Below, one piece after another: positions 24,488 to 33,877 of a stretch of DNA of 64,000 nt. Numbering within the stretch: position 1 is the stretch's first letter; every line of letters begins with the position of its first letter. The position numbers were made by a program, and so were the translations under genes. The notes below the pieces were generated by a model. That model searched no databases. It worked only from the letters and a program-made list of their open reading frames with translations, and was not told the origin of the DNA. Source of the DNA: MKUN01 sp964481425 (GTDB lineage: Bacteria > Bacteroidota > Bacteroidia > Chitinophagales > Chitinophagaceae); NCBI GenBank assembly GCA_964481425.1, contig CAYZTM010000020.1, positions 15,535 to 79,534 of the forward strand, read 5' to 3'.

Positions 24488-26287
24488 TTACATCTTCTCC
24501 GGCAGCCTTATACCCAATAGGTGCATAGCATGGCGCAATACTTGTGCGGTCATAATGATGATCATCAGGCGCAGGTGCTTCTTCTCTTCGTTTTCTGCTT
24601 TCGATATGCTGTGCTCGTCGTAGAACGAGTTGAACAGTTGTGCCAGTAAAAAGGAGTAATTACACAGCAGGGAGGGATTGTATTCAATGGATGCATTCTC
24701 CAGTATGGAAGGATATTGCTCCAGTGTAAGTATCAGCTTCTTTTCTGCGGGCAATATCGCCTCATTGCAACAGAAGGTCTGGAACTTAGTGTTAGGAGGG
24801 AGTAATGCTATATTCTCTTTACGTAGTATAGAGCAGATACGCGCATGTGCATACTGTATGAACGTAGCAGTAAAACCGTGCAGATCTATAGACTCTTTGG
24901 GGTCAAAGATCATTTTCTTTTTAGGATCCACACGCAGCAGGTAAAACTTAAGGGCTCCCATGCCGATGGTCTCGTAGAGCTTATTGAGTTCTTCCTCAGA
25001 AAAACCTTCGGTCTTCCCGGCTTGTTCGGTCTGTTCCTTTGCCAGGGCTATCATCTCATCCATCATATCATCAGCGTCCACTACCGTACCTTCACGGCTT
25101 TTCATACGGCCTGTTGGTAATTCTACCATGCCGTAAGATAGATGATAGATGCCATCGGCGCAGGGCTCGCCCAGCTTTTTTAATATCAGCTTCAGCACCT
25201 GCATATGGTAGTTTTGCTCATCGGCTATTACATAGATGGACTGATCCAGTTTGTAATCATTATACTTCAGCTTTGCCGTACCGAGGTCCTGCGTCATGTA
25301 AACCGACGTGCCATCACCACGAAGCAACAGCTTCTGATCCAGCCCCTCATTGGTTAGGTCTATCCATACCGAACCATCCTCTTTCCTGTACAGCACACCT
25401 TTCTGCAAGCCCTGCTCCACGATGCTCTTGCCCAGCAGATAAGTATCACTCTCGTAATACATCTTATCGAAGTCTACGCCAAGCCTTTTATAACTTTGTT
25501 CAAAGCCCTTGTACACCCAGCCATTCATCATTTCCCACAGGCTACGCGTTTCTTTATCTCCCGCTTCCCATTTACGCAGCATTTCCTGTGCCTGCTTCAT
25601 GATAGGTGCCTCCCTTTCTGCGGTCGCTTCATCCATTCCTTCTGTGGTCAATTCCTCCACTTCTGCCTTATAAGCATCGTTGAACTTCACGTAATAATCC
25701 CCAACGAGGTGATCGCCCTTTACTCCCGTACGTTCCGGTGTATCACCCTGTGCATAGCGCTCCCAGGCTATCATTGATTTGCAGATATGGATTCCCCTGT
25801 CATTGATGAGGTTTGCTTTTACCACCTGCTCACCGTTCGCTTTCAGCACCTCGGCCATTGCATAACCAAGGAATATGTTCCTCAGGTGGCCAAAATGTAA
25901 AGGTTTGTTTGTGTTTGGCGAAGAATACTCCACCATTATTCGCCTGTCATGCTTTGGCTTTTCGCCATAGTGCTGATCGTTAAAATGATTGAGCAGGAAA
26001 TTGGTCCAGTAAGCATCTTTAACCGATAAGTTCAGGAAGCCGCTCACTATATCATAACCAGAGAACAGCCCCGTCTTGTCCACAAGGTAGTTACCTATCT
26101 CATTCCCTATCTCCTCCGGCTTCTTTCGCAGCAGTTTTACGAAAGGGAACAGTACCAGTGTATAATCGCCTGTGAACTCAGGTTTGGTCTGGTTCACAGT
26201 AATAGATGAAACGGGGATATCGGTGCCCGGATACAGATGCTTCAGGGCATCTTCTGTGGCCATCTTTATTTGTGCTGCAAGCGTCAT
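24488..26287 (-). CDS. argS: Arginyl-tRNA synthetase
   Basis: Class Ia synthetase of 599 residues. The N-terminal Add-1 domain is followed by SSPNTNKPLHFGHLRN around residue 122, where HFGH is the HIGH motif. GRMKSREGTVVDADD near residue 390 stands for KMSKS. The C-terminal helical anticodon domain ends with TAQVLRHAMHLLGIRLPEKM, the standard ArgRS ending. The ATG at 26287 is 21 bases after an exact -7 element. Monocistronic. Confidence 0.96.
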   Translation of the reverse strand: MTLAAQIKMATEDALKHLYPGTDIPVSSITVNQTKPEFTGDYTLVLFPFVKLLRKKPEEIGNEIGNYLVDKTGLFSGYDIVSGFLNLSVKDAYWTNFLLNHFNDQHYGEKPKHDRRIMVEYSSPNTNKPLHFGHLRNIFLGYAMAEVLKANGEQVVKANLINDRGIHICKSMIAWERYAQGDTPERTGVKGDHLVGDYYVKFNDAYKAEVEELTTEGMDEATAEREAPIMKQAQEMLRKWEAGDKETRSLWEMMNGWVYKGFEQSYKRLGVDFDKMYYESDTYLLGKSIVEQGLQKGVLYRKEDGSVWIDLTNEGLDQKLLLRGDGTSVYMTQDLGTAKLKYNDYKLDQSIYVIADEQNYHMQVLKLILKKLGEPCADGIYHLSYGMVELPTGRMKSREGTVVDADDMMDEMIALAKEQTEQAGKTEGFSEEELNKLYETIGMGALKFYLLRVDPKKKMIFDPKESIDLHGFTATFIQYAHARICSILRKENIALLPPNTKFQTFCCNEAILPAEKKLILTLEQYPSILENASIEYNPSLLCNYSFLLAQLFNSFYDEHSISKAENEEKKHLRLMIIIMTAQVLRHAMHLLGIRLPEKM

Positions 26288-26307
26288 TTACCTAACTCTT
26301 TAAAGCG

Positions 26308-26315
26308 CAAAAATA
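26308..26315 (-). promoter_or_regulatory. argS -7 element TATTTTTG
   Basis: Exact TAnnTTTG on the minus strand, followed by CGC, 20 bases before the argS ATG. Confidence 0.55.
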
Positions 26316-26335
26316 GTTTTAAAAGGGCAAGCCCC

Positions 26336-26373
26336 CAACAGGAAGGCCCGCCGATCGGCAGGCCTTCCTGTTG
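26336..26373. terminator. Strong hairpin downstream of the 668-residue T9SS gene
   Basis: A 13-bp stem (CAACAGGAAGGCC with GGCCTTCCTGTTG) with a 12-base loop that itself contains CCGATCGG. It lies just past the stop of the leftward T9SS gene. The T-run lies on the plus-strand side rather than the minus side, so its efficiency for that gene is uncertain. Confidence 0.7.
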
Positions 26374-26387
26374 TTTTACCAGTTTTT

Positions 26388-28394
26388 TTATTTGCTGATC
26401 GAGAATTTAAGTATATTCTTACTGCTACCTGAGTTCAGATGCAGTATATACATACCCGAGGGCAGATCGTTACTTAACTCGATGTGCATTTTGAACTTGC
26501 CATTAGTAACAGGCACTTTACCCTTATAAATTACCTGGCCAACCATATCTACTACTTCGGCATCGAGTATTGCACCTGCTGTGCTGCCTGATACGGTAAA
26601 ATTGCCTGTGTTAGGATTAGGGTACAACGTGATGACATCTGTATTCCCGGTGGTAATGACATTTGTTGGCACTATGATGTCAGGATTGCCCCAGATAGCA
26701 GAAGCCGTATCAGTGGTTGCACAGTTAAAGCTGCTATGCACTATTACTTTTACCTGGTCGTTAAGGGTAAGATTGTAGCCTGTATATGTTGTACCGGTCA
26801 CATTAGGCAGCAACACACCATTCCTAAACCATTCGTAGGTCGGATTGGTACCTGCATTCATCGCGGTAGCGGTGAAGTCGATCGGCTGACCGGGCAACTG
26901 CTGGTTAACATTTGCCGTAAGCGTTACCGATGGTGTCAGGTAGCCTGCAAGCGTAATAACTATCTTATTGCTGGTATCAACCGGGTTGTAAACACAGGCC
27001 TGGTTACTGGTCAGTATACAGTATATCGTATCGAATGTCGTTAATGAAGCAGAGCCCCAGAAACTATCTGTAGCGCCCAGTACCCAATAGCCGTTCTTTA
27101 CCCATTGGTATTGTGGGTTGCTGCCGCCATACATGATAGATGAAGAAAATTCTGCATCATCCCCAACACAGAGTGTATCGTTCGGAGCAACACTGATGTC
27201 TATACTTGCAGTATCGGTCTGTATTACATCCACATGCACGGTATCCGATTCGCTACAGCCATTGAATGCAAGGGCAGTAACTATGTAATCACCTGCGTCA
27301 GTAACCGCTGCATTATTTATGGTCGGATTCGCAACCGGAGAATAATATGCATTAGGGCCTGTCCACGAATAGGTAAAGGCGGGACTGAAGTTAGTAACAG
27401 ACAGATTTAAATCCTGGCCACTGCACACAGGTGAATTTGAAGCACCTACAGGCGCACCTTGCGGCAAGCCAACAGATACAACTATCGAATCTGCAGCAGA
27501 TTCAATTCCACCGATTGTTTGGGTCACGTAATAAGTTCCTGCATCAGCCGCAGTAGCTGCGGGTATGGTAAGTGTCGCCCCATTGGTAGGTGCAATATTA
27601 GGCCCTGTCCATGTGAACACTGCACCGGTAATACCAGTAACACTTAAATTGATCGGCTGGCCGATACATACCAGGTTATTACCGGATGCAGTAGGTGCAT
27701 AACTCCACCTGTATATCTGGCCAGGCGCCATCATACTGGACAAGGTTGTGGTCTCGACCGAAGTATTAATTGTAGGTGCCGTCGTAGTGTTCTCCAACGA
27801 GGCAAAACTATTTGCCCCTGTAGCTGCAGTGGTCAATCCTATCGAAGCACTCGCATTTTGGGTTGTACCAGTAGAATCATAAACAAAATCAATGAAGTTA
27901 GAGGTCTCATACAATTTTACCTGGAATGAACCGGCTATAGGCACATAGGCCTGGTTCCAGTGGATATTACGCCATTGCATGGTGAATACCCTGTTAGGTG
28001 CACTACCTGATGTTTGGTAGCTAAGCCCTGAGGTTGCTGAAATATCGTCCCAAAGCGGTGCGATCACCGGGCGGCGCCCCACCAAACCACTGGTGAGGTT
28101 GTTCACCGGCGTAGAGTTGTTCAGAAAGCCGCTAAGTGTCATAAAGCCATTCGTGCTAACGCCTACCGATGTGGTGGGCGCAGCATTGCCATTATAATAA
28201 AAACTGAAGCCTACCGGTATAAACCAATTATATCCGTCGTTGGTATTACCTGTCAGCACAACATTTGTAGCCCCCGTTAGCGTTGTATAAGCACCTTGTA
28301 AGGCTGTAAACCTGTAGGTAACTTGTGCCTGCAGTGCTTTGAAACCGAATATAAAAGAAAAGAATAAAAATGTCAGAAAGTAGTTTTTCCTCAT
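26388..28394 (-). CDS. Ig-like repeat surface protein with T9SS type A sorting domain (668 residues)
   Basis: An exported protein with a signal peptide (residues 1-23, ending LQAQ). Residues ~24-230 are a beta-rich domain (YNWFIPVGFSFYYNG, PVIAPLWDDIS, FTMQWRNIHW) of the kind found at the start of many Bacteroidota surface proteins. Three or more Ig-like/PKD-like modules follow at about 240-570, with the recurring NSPVCSGQDL and DAGxYxVT motifs. The last ~85 residues are a sorting domain (ITLYPNPNTGNFTVSG, MVGQVIYKG, GMYILHL). About 260 C-terminal residues closely match the end of the 1690-residue neighbour. Possible -7 TATCTTTA at 28430-28437 upstream. Adhesin-like; ligand unknown. Confidence 0.85.
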   Translation of the reverse strand: MRKNYFLTFLFFSFIFGFKALQAQVTYRFTALQGAYTTLTGATNVVLTGNTNDGYNWFIPVGFSFYYNGNAAPTTSVGVSTNGFMTLSGFLNNSTPVNNLTSGLVGRRPVIAPLWDDISATSGLSYQTSGSAPNRVFTMQWRNIHWNQAYVPIAGSFQVKLYETSNFIDFVYDSTGTTQNASASIGLTTAATGANSFASLENTTTAPTINTSVETTTLSSMMAPGQIYRWSYAPTASGNNLVCIGQPINLSVTGITGAVFTWTGPNIAPTNGATLTIPAATAADAGTYYVTQTIGGIESAADSIVVSVGLPQGAPVGASNSPVCSGQDLNLSVTNFSPAFTYSWTGPNAYYSPVANPTINNAAVTDAGDYIVTALAFNGCSESDTVHVDVIQTDTASIDISVAPNDTLCVGDDAEFSSSIMYGGSNPQYQWVKNGYWVLGATDSFWGSASLTTFDTIYCILTSNQACVYNPVDTSNKIVITLAGYLTPSVTLTANVNQQLPGQPIDFTATAMNAGTNPTYEWFRNGVLLPNVTGTTYTGYNLTLNDQVKVIVHSSFNCATTDTASAIWGNPDIIVPTNVITTGNTDVITLYPNPNTGNFTVSGSTAGAILDAEVVDMVGQVIYKGKVPVTNGKFKMHIELSNDLPSGMYILHLNSGSSKNILKFSISK

Positions 28395-28543
28395 GCCTCA
28401 AAATTTATTAAGCAGCATTTTACAGTCCGTAAAGATATGAAAACACCTTTACAGGTTAGAAAGATAATATAACATTAGCAATTATAAAAATGAGCGCAGA
28501 ATAAATAAATTAAACATATGAAATGAGCCAGATAGAAAGAAAA
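28395..28543. other. Intergenic region between the two large T9SS genes
   Basis: AT-rich. It holds TATCTTTA (28437-28430, minus strand), a candidate variant -7 element for the 668-residue gene. Nothing else recognisable. Confidence 0.4.
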
Positions 28544-28567
28544 AAGCGCCGGCATTGACCGGCGCTT
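28544..28567 (-). terminator. Terminator after the 1690-residue T9SS gene
   Basis: A 9-bp GC-rich stem (AAGCGCCGG with CCGGCGCTT) and a 6-base loop, followed on the minus strand by a T-rich run. Confidence 0.88.
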
Positions 28568-28594
28568 AATATAACTCTTGCTAAACCACTATCG

Positions 28595-31500
28595 TTAGTT
28601 GATCATGAACCTAAGTATATGAGCCTCATCACCGGTGCCCAGCTTGAGTACGTACATGCCACCCGGCATATCAACGAGGTTGAACTTAATTTCCATTACA
28701 TTATTCGTAATGTTTGTTTTATCGCTATACACTACCTGTCCAAGGGCATTAATCACCTCTATAGGAATGTTATCCTGCGATGCAATACCCTGGAAGATAC
28801 CCTTGACAGCAAACGTACCGTTATTCGGGTTAGGATATAGCGTAATCGCAGTTTCCTGGCCTGTTACAGATGTAGTATGCAGGGTTATGTCAGGATTACC
28901 CCAGAAGGCGCTGGCAGTATCGGTAAGAGCACAGGTAAAGCTACTATGTACTACTACCTTTATCTGATCGTTTGCAGTAAGATTATAACCGGTGTAAGTG
29001 TTGCCTGTAACATTTGGTATCAAGACCCCGTCCCTGAACCATTCGAAGGTGGGGTTAGGACCGGCATTCACTGCAGTAGCTGTGAAATCAATAGGCTGTC
29101 CCGGTAAGATCACTGATGGATTGGCCGTCAGCACTACAGATGGTGCTATCTGTGTGCCCAGTGTGATATGGACACCATTACTTGTATCAACCGGGTTGGT
29201 TACGCAGACCTGGTTGCTGGTCAGGATACAGAAAATACTGTCATTGTTGTACAAGGACGGTGAGCCCCAGAAGCTATCCGTTGCACCAAGCACCCAGAAA
29301 CCATTCTTCACCCACTGGTACTGCGGATCATCGCCTCCATTAATTATGGTGGCCGTGAAGGTCACGTTATCTCCAAGGCATATTGTATCACTCGGATCAA
29401 CAGTAATGGATATTGAAGCGGTGGTAGTAGGTCTTATGACTACGTGCGTGGTGTCCGGGGCCGACAGGCAACCATTCAATATTGCAGAAACAATATAATC
29501 ACCCGAATCTGCAAGCTGCACATTTGTAAGGATGGGGTCTGCTATGGGTGTGTAATAGCCATTAGGCCCTACCCATGAGTATTGTGCTCCGGGCACCAGG
29601 ACACCTGCATCCAGCTTCAGGGTATCACCTGTACAAAGCGGGCCATTATTGCTAGCCTGCAGGCCGGCAAGCAGGATATTGCCTATAAACACTTGCGTGC
29701 TATCTTTTGAATGGCAACCCGCAGGTGAAGTGAATTCAACTGTGTATTCACCACCATATAAAGTTATCGCATTTGACCTGGTTGGGCTGTCAAGTGTTGA
29801 TGTTGGGCCGTCAGGATAGGTCCACAATACAGTTGAACCCGCAATGTCGCTGGTAGAATACAGTTCCAGCGTGCCACCGACGCATACAGGAGTATTGCTG
29901 CTTACAGTAATTACCGGTAATGGGTTGATCGTGACGCCGATGACCGTTGGTAAAGAAGTACAGTTAAATGTATCCTTCACAGTAACTGAATAATTGCCCC
30001 CATATGCGGCCGTAACGTTTGGCACTACCTGGTTTTGGCCGGGTATGTTATTACCAAATGCGGCAGGGCCTGACCACTTATATGTTGCCCCGTAGGTTGC
30101 CGAAACGGCGTCTAACTTAAGCGAATCACCAGCACACACGGGCGAATTACTACTGGCACCCGGCTGAGCAGGTGCAGGAGGCTCAGTGAGTGTAACAGGA
30201 CCCAATGCATTAGATGGGCAAGATGCCGGGAAAGCCGAGGTCACATAAATATTATCATAAACGCCTAAGCAGAGACCGGAACGTGTATAAGTACCCGTTG
30301 CCGTACTGGTAAAGTTAACAGGAAACTGCAACACGGCATTTTTAAGATAATGCAACGTGTAGCTTGTATTCGGGTCTAAGCCTGATATGGTAAATGAGCC
30401 ATTACATGTACCACATTTTGTAGGATTGGTTGATGAGAGACTTGTAAGGGTAGGCGTCTTGTTGATCACCACATTGGTTGTCGCAGAATCTTTGCAACCG
30501 GTGGTGAGATCCGTTACCACTATTTTGTAAGTACCTGCGTCTACGGTAGCTACTGCGGTCCGGGTAGGACTTTGCACACCTGTAACATTGAAGCCAGTCG
30601 GGCCTGTCCATGCCCATGATACACCTGCAGCAGGGCCACCCGTTAAATTGAGGTTATTACCGCTACATATCGGGCTATTACTGCCGGCTGTCGCTGCAGG
30701 ATTAGCCGGGTTGGTTAGCGTAACCGGCCCAACAGAATTGGTGATACATCCACCCTTGGTAGCATATATATTATCGTAAGTACCCGCAGGCAGGCTGCAA
30801 ACGCTGATACATCCACTTGCATCGCTCGCTACGGCACCTGTATTTACAACATTGTTAGATGGGTCGAGGTAGGTTATGACAAAACCACCGGTTGACGGCG
30901 GAAGCCCACATATTTTAAAGCAACCGGAGTTACCACAGGTAGTAGGATTGGTAGTTGTAACACCCGATAATGTGTATGATGGATTAACGAGCACAATGGG
31001 ACCGGCCCATGTATTGGTGGTACAGCCATTTCGTACCACGTATATATTCGTATAGTTACCCTCACACATGTTGCTCAACGTAATCTGCCCTGAACCATTA
31101 GTACTGCGGTTAAGGGCAGACATCGGGTTACCATTAAATAAATAATACACATTCCATTGATTGGCAATATTGGCTGTAAGACCAGATATTGTAATGGTAC
31201 CATCACAGCCAGGCACACAGTTAGTCGGATTCGTAGAACCAACATTGGTTATACCATAAGATGGGTTCACCAAAATAACGGGGCCGATAATATTAGAGGT
31301 ACAACCATCCTTAACTATGTAGATATTTGTGTACGAACCTGCTATAAGGCCATTTATTGTCAAGGCTCCGCCAATTGCGATAGCACTGGTGGCAGAAGAA
31401 TCATGGATCACATTGAGCGGATCGGTCCAGAATAGTTCATAACCCTGGCCTGTGGTCAGTCCGCCGATTTTTATAGATCCATCGTTACCCGGTGTACAGG

Positions 31501-33667
31501 TTGTTGGGTTCGTCAAACCACTTAAGGAAATATTATAAACGGGGTTGCTCAAAACCGTGACTACATTGGGAGTCTGGCATACCGGGACGGTCTGTGTCAG
31601 TACATAAACCGTATAAGAGCCTGCGATCAAATTGCTTATTGTGATTGCACCCGCTGTTGCAGTTGCGGTCATGTTACCATTCATTGGGCCATTCCAGAAC
31701 ACATCATAAGTAGTGCCGGTAGTAAGACCCGAAACTTTTATCTGCCCCTCATTACCAGGCACACAGGTGCTTGGGTTGGTCGGGGTTAATGTTAACGTTG
31801 GTGTCTGTAATACCGAGACATTGGTAGTGAATGTATCCTTACAGCCAAACGCATCAGTGACGATCATGCTATAAGTACCAGCATAGGTAGTAAGCATATT
31901 GGTCCTGGTCTGGTTCTGGCCTACCTGGTCGTATGCTACGGGGCCGAGCCATTCCCAGCCGGTGATCGGGTCTATCGGAGTACCATTGAGGTTAAGTGTC
32001 GTTCCGCTACATACAGGACTATTACTGCTGGGCGTAGCCTGCGGCTGAGCATGTATAGTAACATTTGCAGTCCCGACCGCAGTGGTATCACAGCCATAAA
32101 AAGCTTTAACTGTGTAAGTACCTGTATTGGTCATTGCCGCATTACAAACATCAAGGTTCGGGTTGGTAGTTATCACAGGCGCAAAGGTTGGAGGATAGGT
32201 CCAAATATATTTTGTGCCAGCATTAGCATTGGCAACGTTCGCAGTCAGCGTTACACAACTACCCACACATACATCGGTATTACCCGCTATTATTGGCGTA
32301 TTAAGTACTATGATCGGCAATATATTCGCTGTATAGTCGTGAGTTTCGCCGTAGTTCCATACTGGGCCTGCATTACAAGGGTCAAAGCTTGCGGGTGCTA
32401 CTCCTCTGCCCACCATTACACGCATTCTATGGTTCCCGGTTGTGGCACCGGTTGGTATATTGATCGTTATATTGTTCGGTATCGGGTAATTGTTAGTTAT
32501 GTTCGTCGCTGTGGCCACACTTTCCGACGCGCTGAATATACCATCGTCATTAAAGTCTATCCATATGTTCACATTATCCTGCTGACCATTATTCGTTATT
32601 TTGGTTATGATTGCACCGTAGCTTACACACTGCATTAGTTGGACGGTCTCTATGGTTCGGTCGTCATACGCGTTGGCATGACACCCGGTGCCAAAGTCCG
32701 TTATTGCTGATGCATTTTCACCTGTCAGTATGAAAGTGTTGATGCCATCACCACTACCACATCCACCAGAGCCTGGATTAGGTATGCAATAGCAAGAAGT
32801 AGGCGGGTTTTCTGTTACGGTCACTACATTCGAATAACCAATATTGCCATTGAAGGTGCAAGTTACTTTAAGCCTGTATTGCGTGGTAACTGTCTGTGCG
32901 CTAATGGGAAAACTTGTAGGGTTAGTAGCAGTACCACTGTCGTTCCAGCCAGCACCAGTATTGTATTGCCATTGATAGGTAATTCCGGTATCAACAGTAT
33001 AGCCAACATCACTCAAGGTGAAAGGCGTATTAGGGCAGATGTTAGCAGCGGTTGAAGAAGCCGTGCCACCAGTTGGTGTGCCTGTGCAGGGAGTGTAATA
33101 TTTTACTACAAGATGTGGTGCGAGTGCGCCTGAAGTTTCACCACTAATTGTGTATATACCGGTACCCGACGTTTCAATAAATCCAAGTGTAATAGAGGAA
33201 ACCGGCAGGTAAGTTGCCATTTGTACTGTACTGAGGGGTAATGTGACCGTTCCCACATTAGTACCCCAGGATGCAGAACTTACTATTGTGGCAGGGAATA
33301 GCGTATTGTACAAAGCCGGGCCAGCATATTGCGAAGCATCAAGATTGTTTATCGTTACCATGTAAGTGCCGGCAGCGGGAGCAACCACATTCGTAATATT
33401 GAATACGAGGTCAACACTTGCCATGACTGCCCCCACGGGTAAAACCAGATTAGGCTTCATTACCGCCCAGCCACGTTGCAGGTTTGTGGAAGACACAGTT
33501 AATGCGTTGTCCACCTTAGTGCCTAAAGAGTTCACCCAACCTGTTGTATCGGTGCCGGGGCTACCTGTAGCGTAAATATTCACAGTATTCATGTAGTAGG
33601 CATAGGTATTGCTGCATAGGGATAGCAGCAGAGCCATCATAAAAAGAGGTAGCTTTCTTAACGACAT
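28595..33667 (-). CDS. Giant GEVED and Ig-like/NPTxC-repeat surface protein with T9SS type A sorting domain
   Basis: A 1690-residue exported protein. A signal peptide (1-23) is followed by a beta-sandwich at about 25-195. A GEVED domain lies at about 340-450 (NIWIDFNDDGIFSASES, then NYGETHDYTANI). At least five Ig-like modules start with NSPVCxG or similar. A second module of ~80-95 residues occurs about five times between residues 620 and 1165. It begins TNPTxC, has G-x-I-x-I-x-GL in the middle and ends YTNIYVVxxGCxxNxxGPVxLxNP. The C-terminal ~260 residues match the neighbouring 668-residue protein and end in a sorting domain. Many paired cysteines suggest disulphides. Probably a surface adhesin or matrix protein; no catalytic motif seen. 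Confidence 0.85.
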   Translation of the reverse strand: MSLRKLPLFMMALLLSLCSNTYAYYMNTVNIYATGSPGTDTTGWVNSLGTKVDNALTVSSTNLQRGWAVMKPNLVLPVGAVMASVDLVFNITNVVAPAAGTYMVTINNLDASQYAGPALYNTLFPATIVSSASWGTNVGTVTLPLSTVQMATYLPVSSITLGFIETSGTGIYTISGETSGALAPHLVVKYYTPCTGTPTGGTASSTAANICPNTPFTLSDVGYTVDTGITYQWQYNTGAGWNDSGTATNPTSFPISAQTVTTQYRLKVTCTFNGNIGYSNVVTVTENPPTSCYCIPNPGSGGCGSGDGINTFILTGENASAITDFGTGCHANAYDDRTIETVQLMQCVSYGAIITKITNNGQQDNVNIWIDFNDDGIFSASESVATATNITNNYPIPNNITINIPTGATTGNHRMRVMVGRGVAPASFDPCNAGPVWNYGETHDYTANILPIIVLNTPIIAGNTDVCVGSCVTLTANVANANAGTKYIWTYPPTFAPVITTNPNLDVCNAAMTNTGTYTVKAFYGCDTTAVGTANVTIHAQPQATPSSNSPVCSGTTLNLNGTPIDPITGWEWLGPVAYDQVGQNQTRTNMLTTYAGTYSMIVTDAFGCKDTFTTNVSVLQTPTLTLTPTNPSTCVPGNEGQIKVSGLTTGTTYDVFWNGPMNGNMTATATAGAITISNLIAGSYTVYVLTQTVPVCQTPNVVTVLSNPVYNISLSGLTNPTTCTPGNDGSIKIGGLTTGQGYELFWTDPLNVIHDSSATSAIAIGGALTINGLIAGSYTNIYIVKDGCTSNIIGPVILVNPSYGITNVGSTNPTNCVPGCDGTITISGLTANIANQWNVYYLFNGNPMSALNRSTNGSGQITLSNMCEGNYTNIYVVRNGCTTNTWAGPIVLVNPSYTLSGVTTTNPTTCGNSGCFKICGLPPSTGGFVITYLDPSNNVVNTGAVASDASGCISVCSLPAGTYDNIYATKGGCITNSVGPVTLTNPANPAATAGSNSPICSGNNLNLTGGPAAGVSWAWTGPTGFNVTGVQSPTRTAVATVDAGTYKIVVTDLTTGCKDSATTNVVINKTPTLTSLSSTNPTKCGTCNGSFTISGLDPNTSYTLHYLKNAVLQFPVNFTSTATGTYTRSGLCLGVYDNIYVTSAFPASCPSNALGPVTLTEPPAPAQPGASSNSPVCAGDSLKLDAVSATYGATYKWSGPAAFGNNIPGQNQVVPNVTAAYGGNYSVTVKDTFNCTSLPTVIGVTINPLPVITVSSNTPVCVGGTLELYSTSDIAGSTVLWTYPDGPTSTLDSPTRSNAITLYGGEYTVEFTSPAGCHSKDSTQVFIGNILLAGLQASNNGPLCTGDTLKLDAGVLVPGAQYSWVGPNGYYTPIADPILTNVQLADSGDYIVSAILNGCLSAPDTTHVVIRPTTTASISITVDPSDTICLGDNVTFTATIINGGDDPQYQWVKNGFWVLGATDSFWGSPSLYNNDSIFCILTSNQVCVTNPVDTSNGVHITLGTQIAPSVVLTANPSVILPGQPIDFTATAVNAGPNPTFEWFRDGVLIPNVTGNTYTGYNLTANDQIKVVVHSSFTCALTDTASAFWGNPDITLHTTSVTGQETAITLYPNPNNGTFAVKGIFQGIASQDNIPIEVINALGQVVYSDKTNITNNVMEIKFNLVDMPGGMYVLKLGTGDEAHILRFMIN

Positions 33668-33877
33668 AGTCTTTGAATTGTTTGCTTAATAAACTAATAG
33701 TACGCGCGTAAAATATCAGTTGATTTTTTTAACAAATATTTGGGAGTAAATTAGTTATAAAATGTCTAAAAAAAAAATCTCTGCATGAAGATTTCTTAAA
33801 TAACCAATAGTTTTATTAAAAATAATAACACTCCATAAACAATAGACATCAAGCACAATTTACATTAAAATAATACA
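33668..33877. other. AT-rich intergenic region upstream of the giant T9SS gene
   Basis: About 80% A+T, no coding potential. TATTTTAC with CGCGCG follows at about 33698-33712 on the minus strand, only loosely promoter-like. There is no room for a gldD gene downstream of gldE. Confidence 0.5.

Noticed and set aside
25039..25602. A plus-strand open frame (187 codons) opposite argS
   Set aside because: It lies fully inside a well-supported argS gene, has no promoter, and its translation is unlike any protein family.
32051..32638. A plus-strand open frame (195 codons) opposite the giant T9SS gene
   Set aside because: Shadow of a strongly supported coding region; Cys/Tyr/Arg-rich translation with no motif.
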